This document shows positions 1 to 7,072 of a DNA stretch of 24,762 nucleotides, one piece after another; within the stretch, counting starts at the first letter, position 1; every line of letters starts with the position of its first letter. The stretch lies in NCBI GenBank assembly GCA_946481025.1, contig CAMLNA010000060.1, forward strand, positions 1 through 24,762. The letters run 5' to 3'. The position numbers were made by a program, and so were the translations under genes. The stretch comes from an uncultured Rivibacter sp. (lineage in GTDB: Bacteria; Pseudomonadota; Gammaproteobacteria; Burkholderiales; Burkholderiaceae). The notes under the pieces were generated by a model. That model was given only the letters and a program-made list of their open reading frames with translations. It did not search any database and was not told where the DNA came from.

Positions 1-2152
1 TCACCTCGCCGGAGGCGATGAACTGGTCGATCACCACCTGCGCGCCGTTGGCGAAATCGCCGAACTGCGCCTCCCAGATGGTCAGCGTGTTCGGGTCGGC
101 ACTCGCATAGCCGTATTCGAAGCCGAGCACGGCCTCTTCGGACAGCAGCGAGTCGATGACGACGAACGGCGCCTGGTTTTCGGCCACGTTCTGCAGCGGC
201 ACGTAGATGCCTTCGTCCCACTTCTCGCGGTTCTGGTCGTGCAGCACCGCATGGCGGTGGGTGAACGTGCCGCGGCCGCAGTCTTCGCCGGACAGGCGCA
301 CCGGGTAGCCGCTGGCCACCAGCGACGCGTAGGCGAGGTGCTCGCCCATGCCCCAGTCGACGTTGACCTCCCCGCGGCCCATGGCGGCACGGTCGGCCAG
401 CACCTTCTCGACCAGCGGGTGGGCCTTGAAGTTGGCAGGCAGCGTGGTGAGGCGCTCGGCCAGGCGCTTGACTTCGGCCAGCGGCAGCGCGGTGTCGGCC
501 GCATCGGTCCACTTCTTGCCGAGGTAGGGCTGCCAGTCGACGGCGTACTTGCTCTTGTAGTTGGTGAGCACCGGGTCGACCGTGTGCTTGCCGGCGTCCA
601 TGGCGGCGCGGTAGGCCTTGACCATCGCGTCGGGGCCGTCGGCCGGCAGCACGCCCTGGGCGACCAGCTTGTCGCCGTAGAGCTTGCGGGTGCCGGGATG
701 CTGGCCGATCTTCTTGTACATGAGCGGCTGGGTCAGGGCCGGCGTGTCCTGTTCGTTGTGGCCCAGCTTGCGGAAGCAGATGATGTCGACCACCACGTCC
801 TTGTTGAACTCCTGGCGGTACTCGAGCGCCAGCTGGGTGGCGAACACCACGGCTTCGGGATCGTCGCCGTTCACGTGCAGCACGGGCGCTTCGATCATCT
901 TCACCACGTCGGTGCAATACAGCGTGGAGCGCGTGTCGCGCGGGTCGCTGGTCGTGAAGCCGATCTGGTTGTTGATGACGAGATGCACCGTACCGCCGGT
1001 GTAGTAGCCGCGCGTCTGTGCCAGCGCCAGCGTTTCCATCACCACGCCCTGGCCTGCGAAGGCTGCGTCGCCGTGCACCAGCACCGGCAGCACCTGGTCG
1101 CCTTCCTTGTCGCCGCGGCGGTCGAGGCGGGCCTTGACCGAGCCTTCGACGACCGGGTTCACGATCTCGAGGTGCGAGGGGTTGAACGCGAGGCTCAGGT
1201 GGACCGGGCCGCCGGGGGTGGACACGTCGCTCGAGAAGCCCTGGTGGTACTTCACGTCGCCGGCCGGCAGGTCTTCCTTGGCGGTGTGCTCGAACTCGGC
1301 AAAGAGGTCGGCGGGCATCTTGCCCAGCGTGTTGACCAGCACGTTCAGGCGGCCGCGGTGGGCCATGCCGATCACGAACTCCTGCACGCCCTTTTCACCG
1401 CCACGCTGCACCAGTTCGTCCATCGAGGCGATGAAGCTCTCGCCGCCTTCGAGCGAGAAGCGCTTCTGGCCGACGTACTTGGTGTGCAGGTAGCGCTCCA
1501 GGCCTTCGGCCGCGGTGAGGCGATCGAGGATGTGCTTCTTCTTCTCGGCGCTGAAGTTGGGCTTGCTGCGGCTGCTTTCGAGCTTTTCCTGCCACCAGCG
1601 CTTTTCCACCGGCTCGGTGATGTGCATGAACTCGGCGCCGATGGTGCCGCAGTAGGTTTCGCGCAGCGCCTGCAGGATCTCGCGCAGCGTCTGCTGCTCG
1701 GCCTTGGTGAAGTAGGTGTTCGTGGCGCTGAACGTGATGTCCATGTCGGACTCGGTCAGGTCGTAGAACGCCGGCTCGAGTTCGGGGATCTTGGGACGTT
1801 CCTGGCGCTTGAGCGGGTCGAGATCGGCCCAGCGGGCGCCGAGCGAACGATAGGCAGCAATCAGCGACTGGACATGGACCTGCTTGCGGGCAACCGCCAG
1901 CTCGCTGGCGCTGGCCCGCACGGCGAAGGCATTGGCCTTGGCACGCTGCGCGAACGACTCGACGACCGGCGCATGGGCCACGTCGCGCGATTCCGTGCCG
2001 TCGGTGGCCGGAACGTTCTGCAGGGCATCGAAGTAGGCCCGCCAGTTGTCGGGCACGGAACCAGGGTTGTCGAGATAGGCCTCGTACAACTCTTCCACAT
2101 AGGGCGCATTGCCCCCGAACAGGTACGAATTCGACCTGTATTGCTGCATCAT
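1..2152 (-). CDS. sucA: 2-oxoglutarate dehydrogenase E1 component (3' end outside window)
   Basis: Thiamine-diphosphate-dependent E1 subunit of the 2-oxoglutarate dehydrogenase complex; it decarboxylates 2-oxoglutarate and passes the succinyl group to the E2 lipoyl domain in the TCA cycle. The reverse strand encodes about 717 residues of a family usually near 950, so the C-terminal quarter is missing at the window edge. The start reads MMQQYRSNSYLFGGNAPYVE, the typical betaproteobacterial N-terminus. The ThDP-binding stretch GDAAFAGQG lies near residue 361, followed by VINNQIGFTT near 390. The C-terminal pyrimidine-binding part is recognisable (SGEDCGRGTFTHRHAVLHDQ). The first of two tandem ATGs (2152) is chosen because AGGTGA (2160-2165) sits seven bases upstream. 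sucB and lpd would be expected next, outside the window. No frameshift was seen in the stretches translated. Confidence 0.97.
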   Translation of the reverse strand, partial: MMQQYRSNSYLFGGNAPYVEELYEAYLDNPGSVPDNWRAYFDALQNVPATDGTESRDVAHAPVVESFAQRAKANAFAVRASASELAVARKQVHVQSLIAAYRSLGARWADLDPLKRQERPKIPELEPAFYDLTESDMDITFSATNTYFTKAEQQTLREILQALRETYCGTIGAEFMHITEPVEKRWWQEKLESSRSKPNFSAEKKKHILDRLTAAEGLERYLHTKYVGQKRFSLEGGESFIASMDELVQRGGEKGVQEFVIGMAHRGRLNVLVNTLGKMPADLFAEFEHTAKEDLPAGDVKYHQGFSSDVSTPGGPVHLSLAFNPSHLEIVNPVVEGSVKARLDRRGDKEGDQVLPVLVHGDAAFAGQGVVMETLALAQTRGYYTGGTVHLVINNQIGFTTSDPRDTRSTLYCTDVVKMIEAPVLHVNGDDPEAVVFATQLALEYRQEFNKDVVVDIICFRKLGHNEQDTPALTQPLMYKKIGQHPGTRKLYGDKLVAQGVLPADGPDAMVKAYRAAMDAGKHTVDPVLTNYKSKYAVDWQPYLGKKWTDAADTALPLAEVKRLAERLTTLPANFKAHPLVEKVLADRAAMGRGEVNVDWGMGEHLAYASLVASGYPVRLSGEDCGRGTFTHRHAVLHDQNREKWDEGIYVPLQNVAENQAPFVVIDSLLSEEAVLGFEYGYASADPNTLTIWEAQFGDFANGAQVVIDQFIASGEV

Positions 2153-2304
2153 CTTTCGCTCACCTTTTGCGCCGGTTTCCAGCGCTCATGTGGGTTGAAC
2201 AACCTTCCGCGACACGGCTTGACCGGTTGGCGGATTGCGACCCGCCTTTACGGTTCCGAGAACCAGAAAAGGGGACGGGAAGGACCTACAGAGTCAGAGG
2301 CGCG

Positions 2305-2333
2305 ACTCTAACACTGCCTCGGGCGCCCCACAA
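2305..2333 (-). promoter_or_regulatory. candidate sigma-70 promoter of sucA
   Basis: Read on the minus strand: TTGTGG (2328-2333), 17-base spacer, TAGAGT (2305-2310), followed directly by the GC-rich discriminator CGCGCC. It lies about 150 bases upstream of the sucA start, in the 225-base gap after soxZ. Each hexamer is only a partial match to consensus (3/6 and 4/6). The rest of the gap shows no strong terminator for soxZ. Confidence 0.4.
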
Positions 2334-2377
2334 ATGCGCGGAAACCGGGAACGAGAACGGCTGCACGGCCGATGGGT

Positions 2378-2689
2378 TCAGGTGATCGGCGCTTCGTCGC
2401 TGCGCTTGTCTCCGCGGCTGTCGGTCCACGACACGCTGATGCGGTCGCCCGGCTTGCCGCCCTTGAAGCTGAACTGCAGGTACGGGTTTTTCGACACCGC
2501 TGCGCCCCATTGGGCGGCGAGCACGGTGCGGCCGGCATGCTGAACCACCACTTCCTGGATGAACCAGGCGGGGATGGCGCGGCCGGCCGCGTCCTTGCGC
2601 TGGCCGCTTTCCATCTCGTGCGACATCAGGATGCGCACGGTCGTCCTGTCGCCCTGCACCTGCGCGCGGATCCTCATCGGCTCTGCCAT
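2378..2689 (-). CDS. soxZ: thiosulfate oxidation carrier complex protein SoxZ
   Basis: SoxZ is the partner of SoxY; together they form the periplasmic carrier to which sulfur intermediates are bound during thiosulfate oxidation. The 103-residue product starts MAEPMRIRAQVQGDRTTVRI and contains the family stretches ILMSHEMESGQRKD, IPAWFIQEV and AAQWGAAVSKNPYLQF. It is full length for the family. There is no signal peptide, as expected, because SoxZ is normally exported together with SoxY. It starts 17 bases after the soxY stop, so the two are co-transcribed. The next gene downstream on the strand is sucA, which is unrelated. A longer in-frame opening reaches upstream into soxY but is antisense-free overlap without family similarity, so ATG 2689 is preferred. 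Confidence 0.95.
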   Translation of the reverse strand: MAEPMRIRAQVQGDRTTVRILMSHEMESGQRKDAAGRAIPAWFIQEVVVQHAGRTVLAAQWGAAVSKNPYLQFSFKGGKPGDRISVSWTDSRGDKRSDEAPIT

Positions 2690-2706
2690 GTTCGACCGCC
2701 CGCCCT

Positions 2707-3159
2707 TCAGTTGCCGCAGCCGCCCAGCGTCACGGTGACCTGCTGCGCGGCGTAGTAGTACCGGTCGCCTGACTTCGCCAGCGCATAGACCTTCGACGTT
2801 TCGGCCATCTTGATGTTGGTGGCCAGGTGGGCGTCGGTGCCGGGGGGCAGCTCGAACACCGCCGCCAGCGCATTGGGATTCTTCTCGACCACGATGGCCA
2901 GCTGGGTGGTGCCCGGCAACTGGCTGGCGGCGCTGACTCGAACGACCGCGCCGTTTTCGGCGATCTCGGGCGCCTGCAGCTGCACCTGCTTGCTCTCGGC
3001 CGCAGCCACCGTGCCGCCCAGGGCCCTGACCACCGCGGCCAGCGATTGCGCCTCGAAGGCGGCCTGGTTCCACGCGGCCTGCGCCGCCTGCGGCGACAAG
3101 CCTGCAGCCGCGCCCAGCACCGCGGCGCCGGACTGCAGCAGCTCACGGCGGTTCGTCAT
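2707..3159 (-). CDS. soxY: thiosulfate oxidation carrier protein SoxY
   Basis: SoxY carries the sulfur substrate covalently on a C-terminal cysteine that SoxXA, SoxB and SoxCD act on in the periplasm. The 150-residue protein begins MTNRRELLQSGAAVLGAAAG, a twin-arginine-type signal peptide (RR at 4-5, hydrophobic stretch, Ala-rich cleavage zone near 25-29), matching Tat export of SoxYZ. The swinging-arm motif is at the very end: TLGGCGN, with carrier Cys148. The usual ending is GGCGG, so the last residue differs. ATG 3159 is chosen because GGAG lies eight bases upstream and the signal peptide begins there; the frame also opens 13 codons earlier at 3198, without merit. soxZ follows. No soxA, soxX, soxB or soxCD gene lies in the window. 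Confidence 0.94.
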   Translation of the reverse strand: MTNRRELLQSGAAVLGAAAGLSPQAAQAAWNQAAFEAQSLAAVVRALGGTVAAAESKQVQLQAPEIAENGAVVRVSAASQLPGTTQLAIVVEKNPNALAAVFELPPGTDAHLATNIKMAETSKVYALAKSGDRYYYAAQQVTVTLGGCGN

Positions 3160-3194
3160 GTGGTGTGCTCCATCAGGTCGGGAAACAGCGAAAT

Positions 3195-3236
3195 GCATGC
3201 GGGGCGCACTCTACGGCAAATGGGCGGCCCGCATGC
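3195..3236. repeat. 9-bp inverted repeat upstream of soxY
   Basis: GCATGCGGG (3195-3203) and CCCGCATGC (3228-3236) are perfect 9-bp inverted arms around 24 bases. The region lies between the soxY start and the stop of the GGDEF-EAL gene. On the minus strand the enclosed segment holds a -10-like TAGAGT (3208-3213), so the arms could be an operator around the soxY promoter or an RNA stem. Function is inferred. Confidence 0.5.
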
Positions 3237-3252
3237 GCCGGCCGCGGCCGGC
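3237..3252. repeat. 16-bp perfect palindrome between GGDEF-EAL gene and soxY
   Basis: GCCGGCCGCGGCCGGC is self-complementary over all 16 bases and directly abuts the 9-bp inverted repeat at 3195-3236. It starts 14 bases after the GGDEF-EAL stop on the minus strand. It could act as a transcription barrier, but no T-run follows, so it is not a standard intrinsic terminator. Confidence 0.45.
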
Positions 3253-3266
3253 CACCGCCCACCCGG

Positions 3267-5708
3267 TCAGGCCGGCACCGGTCGCGCAACGCCGTGCGCG
3301 GCCCCCGCGTCGCCGCCCTGCAGCGCGATCAGCTGCTCGAAAGCCTCGGGCGCCACGGCGGGCGAATAGAGGAAGCCCTGGAACTCGTCGCATCCCGCGC
3401 CTTCCAGGAAGCGGCGCTGCGCCTCGGTTTCCACCCCCTCCGCGATGACCGCCAGCCGCAGGGCCTTGCCCAGGTGGATGATGGCGTGGGCGATCCCCAC
3501 GTCGCTCTCGTCGTCGGGCAGGCCCTTGATGAACGACCGGTCGATCTTGAGCTTGCGGATCGGAAAGCGCTTCAGGTAGCCCAGGCTGGAATACCCGGTG
3601 CCGAAGTCGTCGATCGCCAGGCACACGCCCAGCCGGGCGAGCGCGCTCAGGCGCTGCAGCGCTTCGTCGGCATCTCGCAGCAGGATGGACTCGGTGAGCT
3701 CGAGCTCCAGGTATTGCGCCGGCAGCCCCGCACCATTCAGCACGCCGGCCACCCGCTCGACGAAGCTGACCTGCTGGAACTGCAGCGCCGACACGTTGAC
3801 CGACACGGTGATCGGCCGCCCGGCGCGGTACCACTGCGCGCCCTGCCGCACCGCCTCGGCCAGCACCCAGTCCCCCAGCGCCACGATGAAACCGCTTTCT
3901 TCAGCCACCGGGATGAACTGCGCGGGCGACATGTCGCCCATGCCGGGATCGCGCCAGCGGATCAGCGCCTCGGCGCCGATGATGCGGCCGCTCGCGAGCT
4001 CGACCTGCGGCTGGTAGTGCAGCTTGAAGACATCGTGGGCCAGCGCCAGCCGCATGGCATGGTCCAGCTTCATGCGCGACAGCAGGTCCACGTTCATCTG
4101 CGGCTTGTAGAAGCGGAAGCTCCCGCGGCCGCGCTCCTTCACGCGGTACATCGCGGTGTCGGCATGCTTGACCAGGTCGTCCAGCGTGACGCCGTCGTTG
4201 GGGTACATCGCCACGCCGATGCTGCCGGTGACCGAAAAGTTCAGGTCGCCCAGCGTGAACGGCAGCGCCAGCGCCTCCAGCACGCGGCGCGCGGTGGATT
4301 CGGCGCCCCGCGCGTCGGCCTCGTGCAGCAGCATCACGAATTCGTCGCCGCCCAGCCGGGCCACGGTGTCCACCTCGCGCAGACAGCCCTTGAGCCGTTC
4401 GGCCACCTCCATCAGCACGCGGTCGCCGAAGTGGTGACCCAGCGAATCGTTGATGTGCTTGAAGCGGTCGAGGTCGAGGAACAGCAGCGCGAAGCTGCCG
4501 TTGTTGTCGCGCCGGGCGAGGGCCAGCGCGAATTCGATGCGTTCGGTCAGTTTCAGCCGGTTGGGCAGGCCTGTCAGTGCATCGGAGTACGCCAGCTGCT
4601 CGATGCGGCGCTGGTCATGCAGCTTGTCGGTCAGGTCGCGAAAGAAGCAGATGTAGTGCAGGGGCGCGCCGTGGGCATCGGGCACCCGCACGAAGGACAC
4701 CTGCCCCGGCCGCGCCTCGCCATCGGCGCGGCGGTGCCACAGCTCGCCGGCCCAGTAGCCCTCGGCGGCCAGCGCCTGCTCGACCCGAACGATGCCTGCC
4801 TCGTCGGCCGGATCGTGGATCAGGTCGTGCAGCAGTTGCCCGGCGACACCGCAGCCTTCTCCGCCCAGCAGCCGCTCGCAGCTCGGGTTGGCGGCCACGA
4901 TGCGGCACTCGGCGTCGGTCACGAAGATGGCATCGAGGCTGGACTCGAACACCTTGGCCGCGAGCTGCAGCCGCGACTCGCTGGCCAGGCGCTGGGTGAT
5001 GTCCCGGAACGAATACACCCTCCCGATCGGGCGGCCACGACCGTATTGCGGCAGCGTCACGCGTTCGAGCACCTTGCCCGAGCGCAGCACCAGCACGTCC
5101 GTGGCTTGAAGCAATGGCGCACCGGCGATGTCCTGAAGCCGGCGCGTATAGCTCTCCTCGTCGACCACGCCGCGATGCATCCAGGCATAGATGGACGCGT
5201 CGTCGCGTTCGGTCAGCAGCTCCTGCGGCAGGCCCCACAGCGTGGCGAAGTGCTGGTTGTAGCCGCGGATGCCGCCGTCGAGGTCGGTCACCAGGATGCC
5301 GTCGGCGGTGCTCTCCAGCGTGGCACGCAACTCGGCCACGAGCTTCTCCAGCTCGTCTTCGGCGCGGCGCTGCTCGCTCAGGTCGCGCACGCCGACGACG
5401 AAAACCGCCTGGCCCGGCGCGACCCACACGCGGCTGGCGCGCCGCTCCACCTGCACGGTGCTGCCGTCGCGGCGCCGCACCAGCGTCTCCGACAGGATGC
5501 GGTCCGAAACGCCGGCGGCCACGTCCTCCCAGAAGAACAGGTCCTCGGGCGCCGCCGCCAGCTCCACCACGGGCAGGCCGACCAGCTCGGCCACCGGGGC
5601 GCCCAGCAGACGTGCCGCGGCATTGTTGGCCGCGAGCAGCCGCAGCTCGTGCGGGTCGACCACCCACACCGCCTCGAGCATGCCCTCGATGAGGTTCTTC
5701 CACGACAT
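3267..5708 (-). CDS. PAS-PAS-PAS-GGDEF-EAL cyclic-di-GMP protein
   Basis: Predicted bifunctional cyclic-di-GMP enzyme of about 813 residues. Three PAS-like modules occupy roughly 5-115, 125-240 and 250-368. The GGDEF domain (about 375-540) has an intact GGDEF site near 454-458 and, five residues before it, the RxxD product-inhibition site (REVD, 445-448). The EAL domain (about 555-800) keeps EALIRW (581-586), VNVS, ELTES, DDFGTGYSSL (701-710), KIDRSF and EGVET, so both synthesis and hydrolysis look chemically possible. No membrane segment or signal peptide is evident; it is probably cytosolic and senses through the PAS modules. The start overlaps the HD-GYP stop (TGATG), indicating translational coupling; a GTG one codon earlier (5711) is equally possible. 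The ligands of the PAS domains cannot be told from sequence. Confidence 0.95.
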   Translation of the reverse strand: MSWKNLIEGMLEAVWVVDPHELRLLAANNAAARLLGAPVAELVGLPVVELAAAPEDLFFWEDVAAGVSDRILSETLVRRRDGSTVQVERRASRVWVAPGQAVFVVGVRDLSEQRRAEDELEKLVAELRATLESTADGILVTDLDGGIRGYNQHFATLWGLPQELLTERDDASIYAWMHRGVVDEESYTRRLQDIAGAPLLQATDVLVLRSGKVLERVTLPQYGRGRPIGRVYSFRDITQRLASESRLQLAAKVFESSLDAIFVTDAECRIVAANPSCERLLGGEGCGVAGQLLHDLIHDPADEAGIVRVEQALAAEGYWAGELWHRRADGEARPGQVSFVRVPDAHGAPLHYICFFRDLTDKLHDQRRIEQLAYSDALTGLPNRLKLTERIEFALALARRDNNGSFALLFLDLDRFKHINDSLGHHFGDRVLMEVAERLKGCLREVDTVARLGGDEFVMLLHEADARGAESTARRVLEALALPFTLGDLNFSVTGSIGVAMYPNDGVTLDDLVKHADTAMYRVKERGRGSFRFYKPQMNVDLLSRMKLDHAMRLALAHDVFKLHYQPQVELASGRIIGAEALIRWRDPGMGDMSPAQFIPVAEESGFIVALGDWVLAEAVRQGAQWYRAGRPITVSVNVSALQFQQVSFVERVAGVLNGAGLPAQYLELELTESILLRDADEALQRLSALARLGVCLAIDDFGTGYSSLGYLKRFPIRKLKIDRSFIKGLPDDESDVGIAHAIIHLGKALRLAVIAEGVETEAQRRFLEGAGCDEFQGFLYSPAVAPEAFEQLIALQGGDAGAAHGVARPVPA

Positions 5709-7033
5709 CACGCGGCCTCCGTGGGCGGCAGCTCGCGGGCGCGCTCGAAGAAGTAGCAGATGCGCGGGCGCGGCGACAGGTAGTCGAGCGTCGCCCGGGG
5801 CAGCTGCTGCGGCTTGAGGCTGCGCCGCACGCCGAGCTCAGGCGTCTCTTCGAGGTCGAGCACCAGGCATTCGGCCCGCGGCACGCGCACGTCATGCACC
5901 AGCACCCGCGGCTTCAGCGGCCGCGCGGAGTTGACCGACACGACCAGCGCGTAGCGGTCGTCGGTGAGCTGTACCACCGAGCCCGGCGGGTACACGCCCA
6001 TCATCTTGATGAAGGCCCCCAGCATGGCTGCGTCATAGCGCGCCTTCATCTGCGCAAAGATGTACGACAGCGCCTCGTGCGGCGTCATGGCCTGCGCGGG
6101 ACTGGCCGGATTGCACAGGTTGTCGTAGCGGTTGACCAGCGCAACGATGCGGCCGGCCGGGGTCATGCGGTCGGCCTTCGCCCGCAGCGGGAAGCCGCTG
6201 CCGTCGGCATGTTCGTGGTGCTGGCCGATCGCCAGCGTGGCGCCGGCGCTGAGGTTCATCCTGCGCGCCAGGTTCACGCCGTGGTTCACGTGCTCCTGGT
6301 ACAGGCGCGACTGGGCGGCCGAGAAGGTGTCGTCCTTGTAGCGCACCCGGTCGGGCAGCTCGGTCTTGCCGATGTCGTGAAGCAACGCCCCCACGCCCAG
6401 GTCGGCGAGTTCCTGACCTTCCAGCCCCACCGCCTTGCCGAGCAGCAGCGAGGTCACCGTGACGTTCAGCGCATGGGTCGAGGCGCGGTCACCCGCCCCT
6501 TCGGTCAGCAGCCGGATGCAGATCTCGTCGGCGCAGGACATCCTCTCCAGGAAGCCGTGCACCAGCGCCTCGGACTGCTCGCGCGCGGTCTGCGGCTGCG
6601 TCGGGCACAGGTCGACCGCCTGCCTGTAGGCCTTCGCGGCCTCGGCGAACTGGCGCTCGCACTGCCGCAGGCTGGCCTGCTGGCGATGCAGCAGCTCGCG
6701 GCGGGCGCGCTGGCTGGCTTCACGGGCCTCCGCTTCGGCCTGCGCCGCCTCGTTGGCGGCTTCGGCGACCGGCAGCGTTGCCATCGATGCAGGCTGCAGC
6801 GGCACCTCGGGGTCGCTGCGCTCAGGCGAATAGCGCACCCGAGCCATGCCCAGGTCGCGGATGGTGGAGATCTGGTCGGCCGAGGCGATCTTGAAGCTGC
6901 TCAACGGAAAGGGGTGACCCATCCACCCCACGTCGAGGTGGACGTACATGCCGACACGCAACTGTGCGACGTCGACATAGTGCGGATCCGGTTTGCTCTT
7001 CATCCCTGAACGGTCAACTCGACGGCGGCCCAT
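5708..7033 (-). CDS. DUF3391 and HD-GYP domain protein, putative c-di-GMP phosphodiesterase
   Basis: HD-GYP proteins hydrolyse cyclic-di-GMP to GMP using a bound metal centre. The product of about 441 residues starts with a DUF3391-type region (VDVAQLRVGMYVHLDVGWMG, near 20-38), followed by an Ala/Glu/Arg-rich, probably coiled-coil stretch (88-140) and the HD-GYP domain (about 180-330). Visible are THALNV, HDIGK (219-223), EHVNHG and HHEHADGSGFP (272-282), so the metal-binding His/Asp residues are present while the GYP signature reads GFP. It sits 39 bases after the sensor kinase and overlaps the GGDEF-EAL gene by one base. ATG 7033 has AAAGG about five bases upstream; ATG 7003 (MKSKPDPHYVDV) fits the family N-terminus better but has AGGG touching the start codon, so the start is uncertain by ten codons. 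Confidence 0.93.
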   Translation of the reverse strand: MGRRRVDRSGMKSKPDPHYVDVAQLRVGMYVHLDVGWMGHPFPLSSFKIASADQISTIRDLGMARVRYSPERSDPEVPLQPASMATLPVAEAANEAAQAEAEAREASQRARRELLHRQQASLRQCERQFAEAAKAYRQAVDLCPTQPQTAREQSEALVHGFLERMSCADEICIRLLTEGAGDRASTHALNVTVTSLLLGKAVGLEGQELADLGVGALLHDIGKTELPDRVRYKDDTFSAAQSRLYQEHVNHGVNLARRMNLSAGATLAIGQHHEHADGSGFPLRAKADRMTPAGRIVALVNRYDNLCNPASPAQAMTPHEALSYIFAQMKARYDAAMLGAFIKMMGVYPPGSVVQLTDDRYALVVSVNSARPLKPRVLVHDVRVPRAECLVLDLEETPELGVRRSLKPQQLPRATLDYLSPRPRICYFFERARELPPTEAA

Positions 7034-7072
7034 GCGGGCCTTTTCGCTTCTCCAGCGGATATCGGCACCGTT

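Noticed and set aside
239..2311. Long open frame on the plus strand opposite sucA
   Set aside because: It is antisense to a clear sucA; its His/Val/Leu/Gly-rich product is typical of the complement of GC-rich coding DNA, with no recognisable domain.
3165..5756. 863-codon plus-strand frame opposite the GGDEF-EAL gene
   Set aside because: Antisense to a protein with intact catalytic motifs; low-complexity His/Arg/Gln-rich translation without family similarity.
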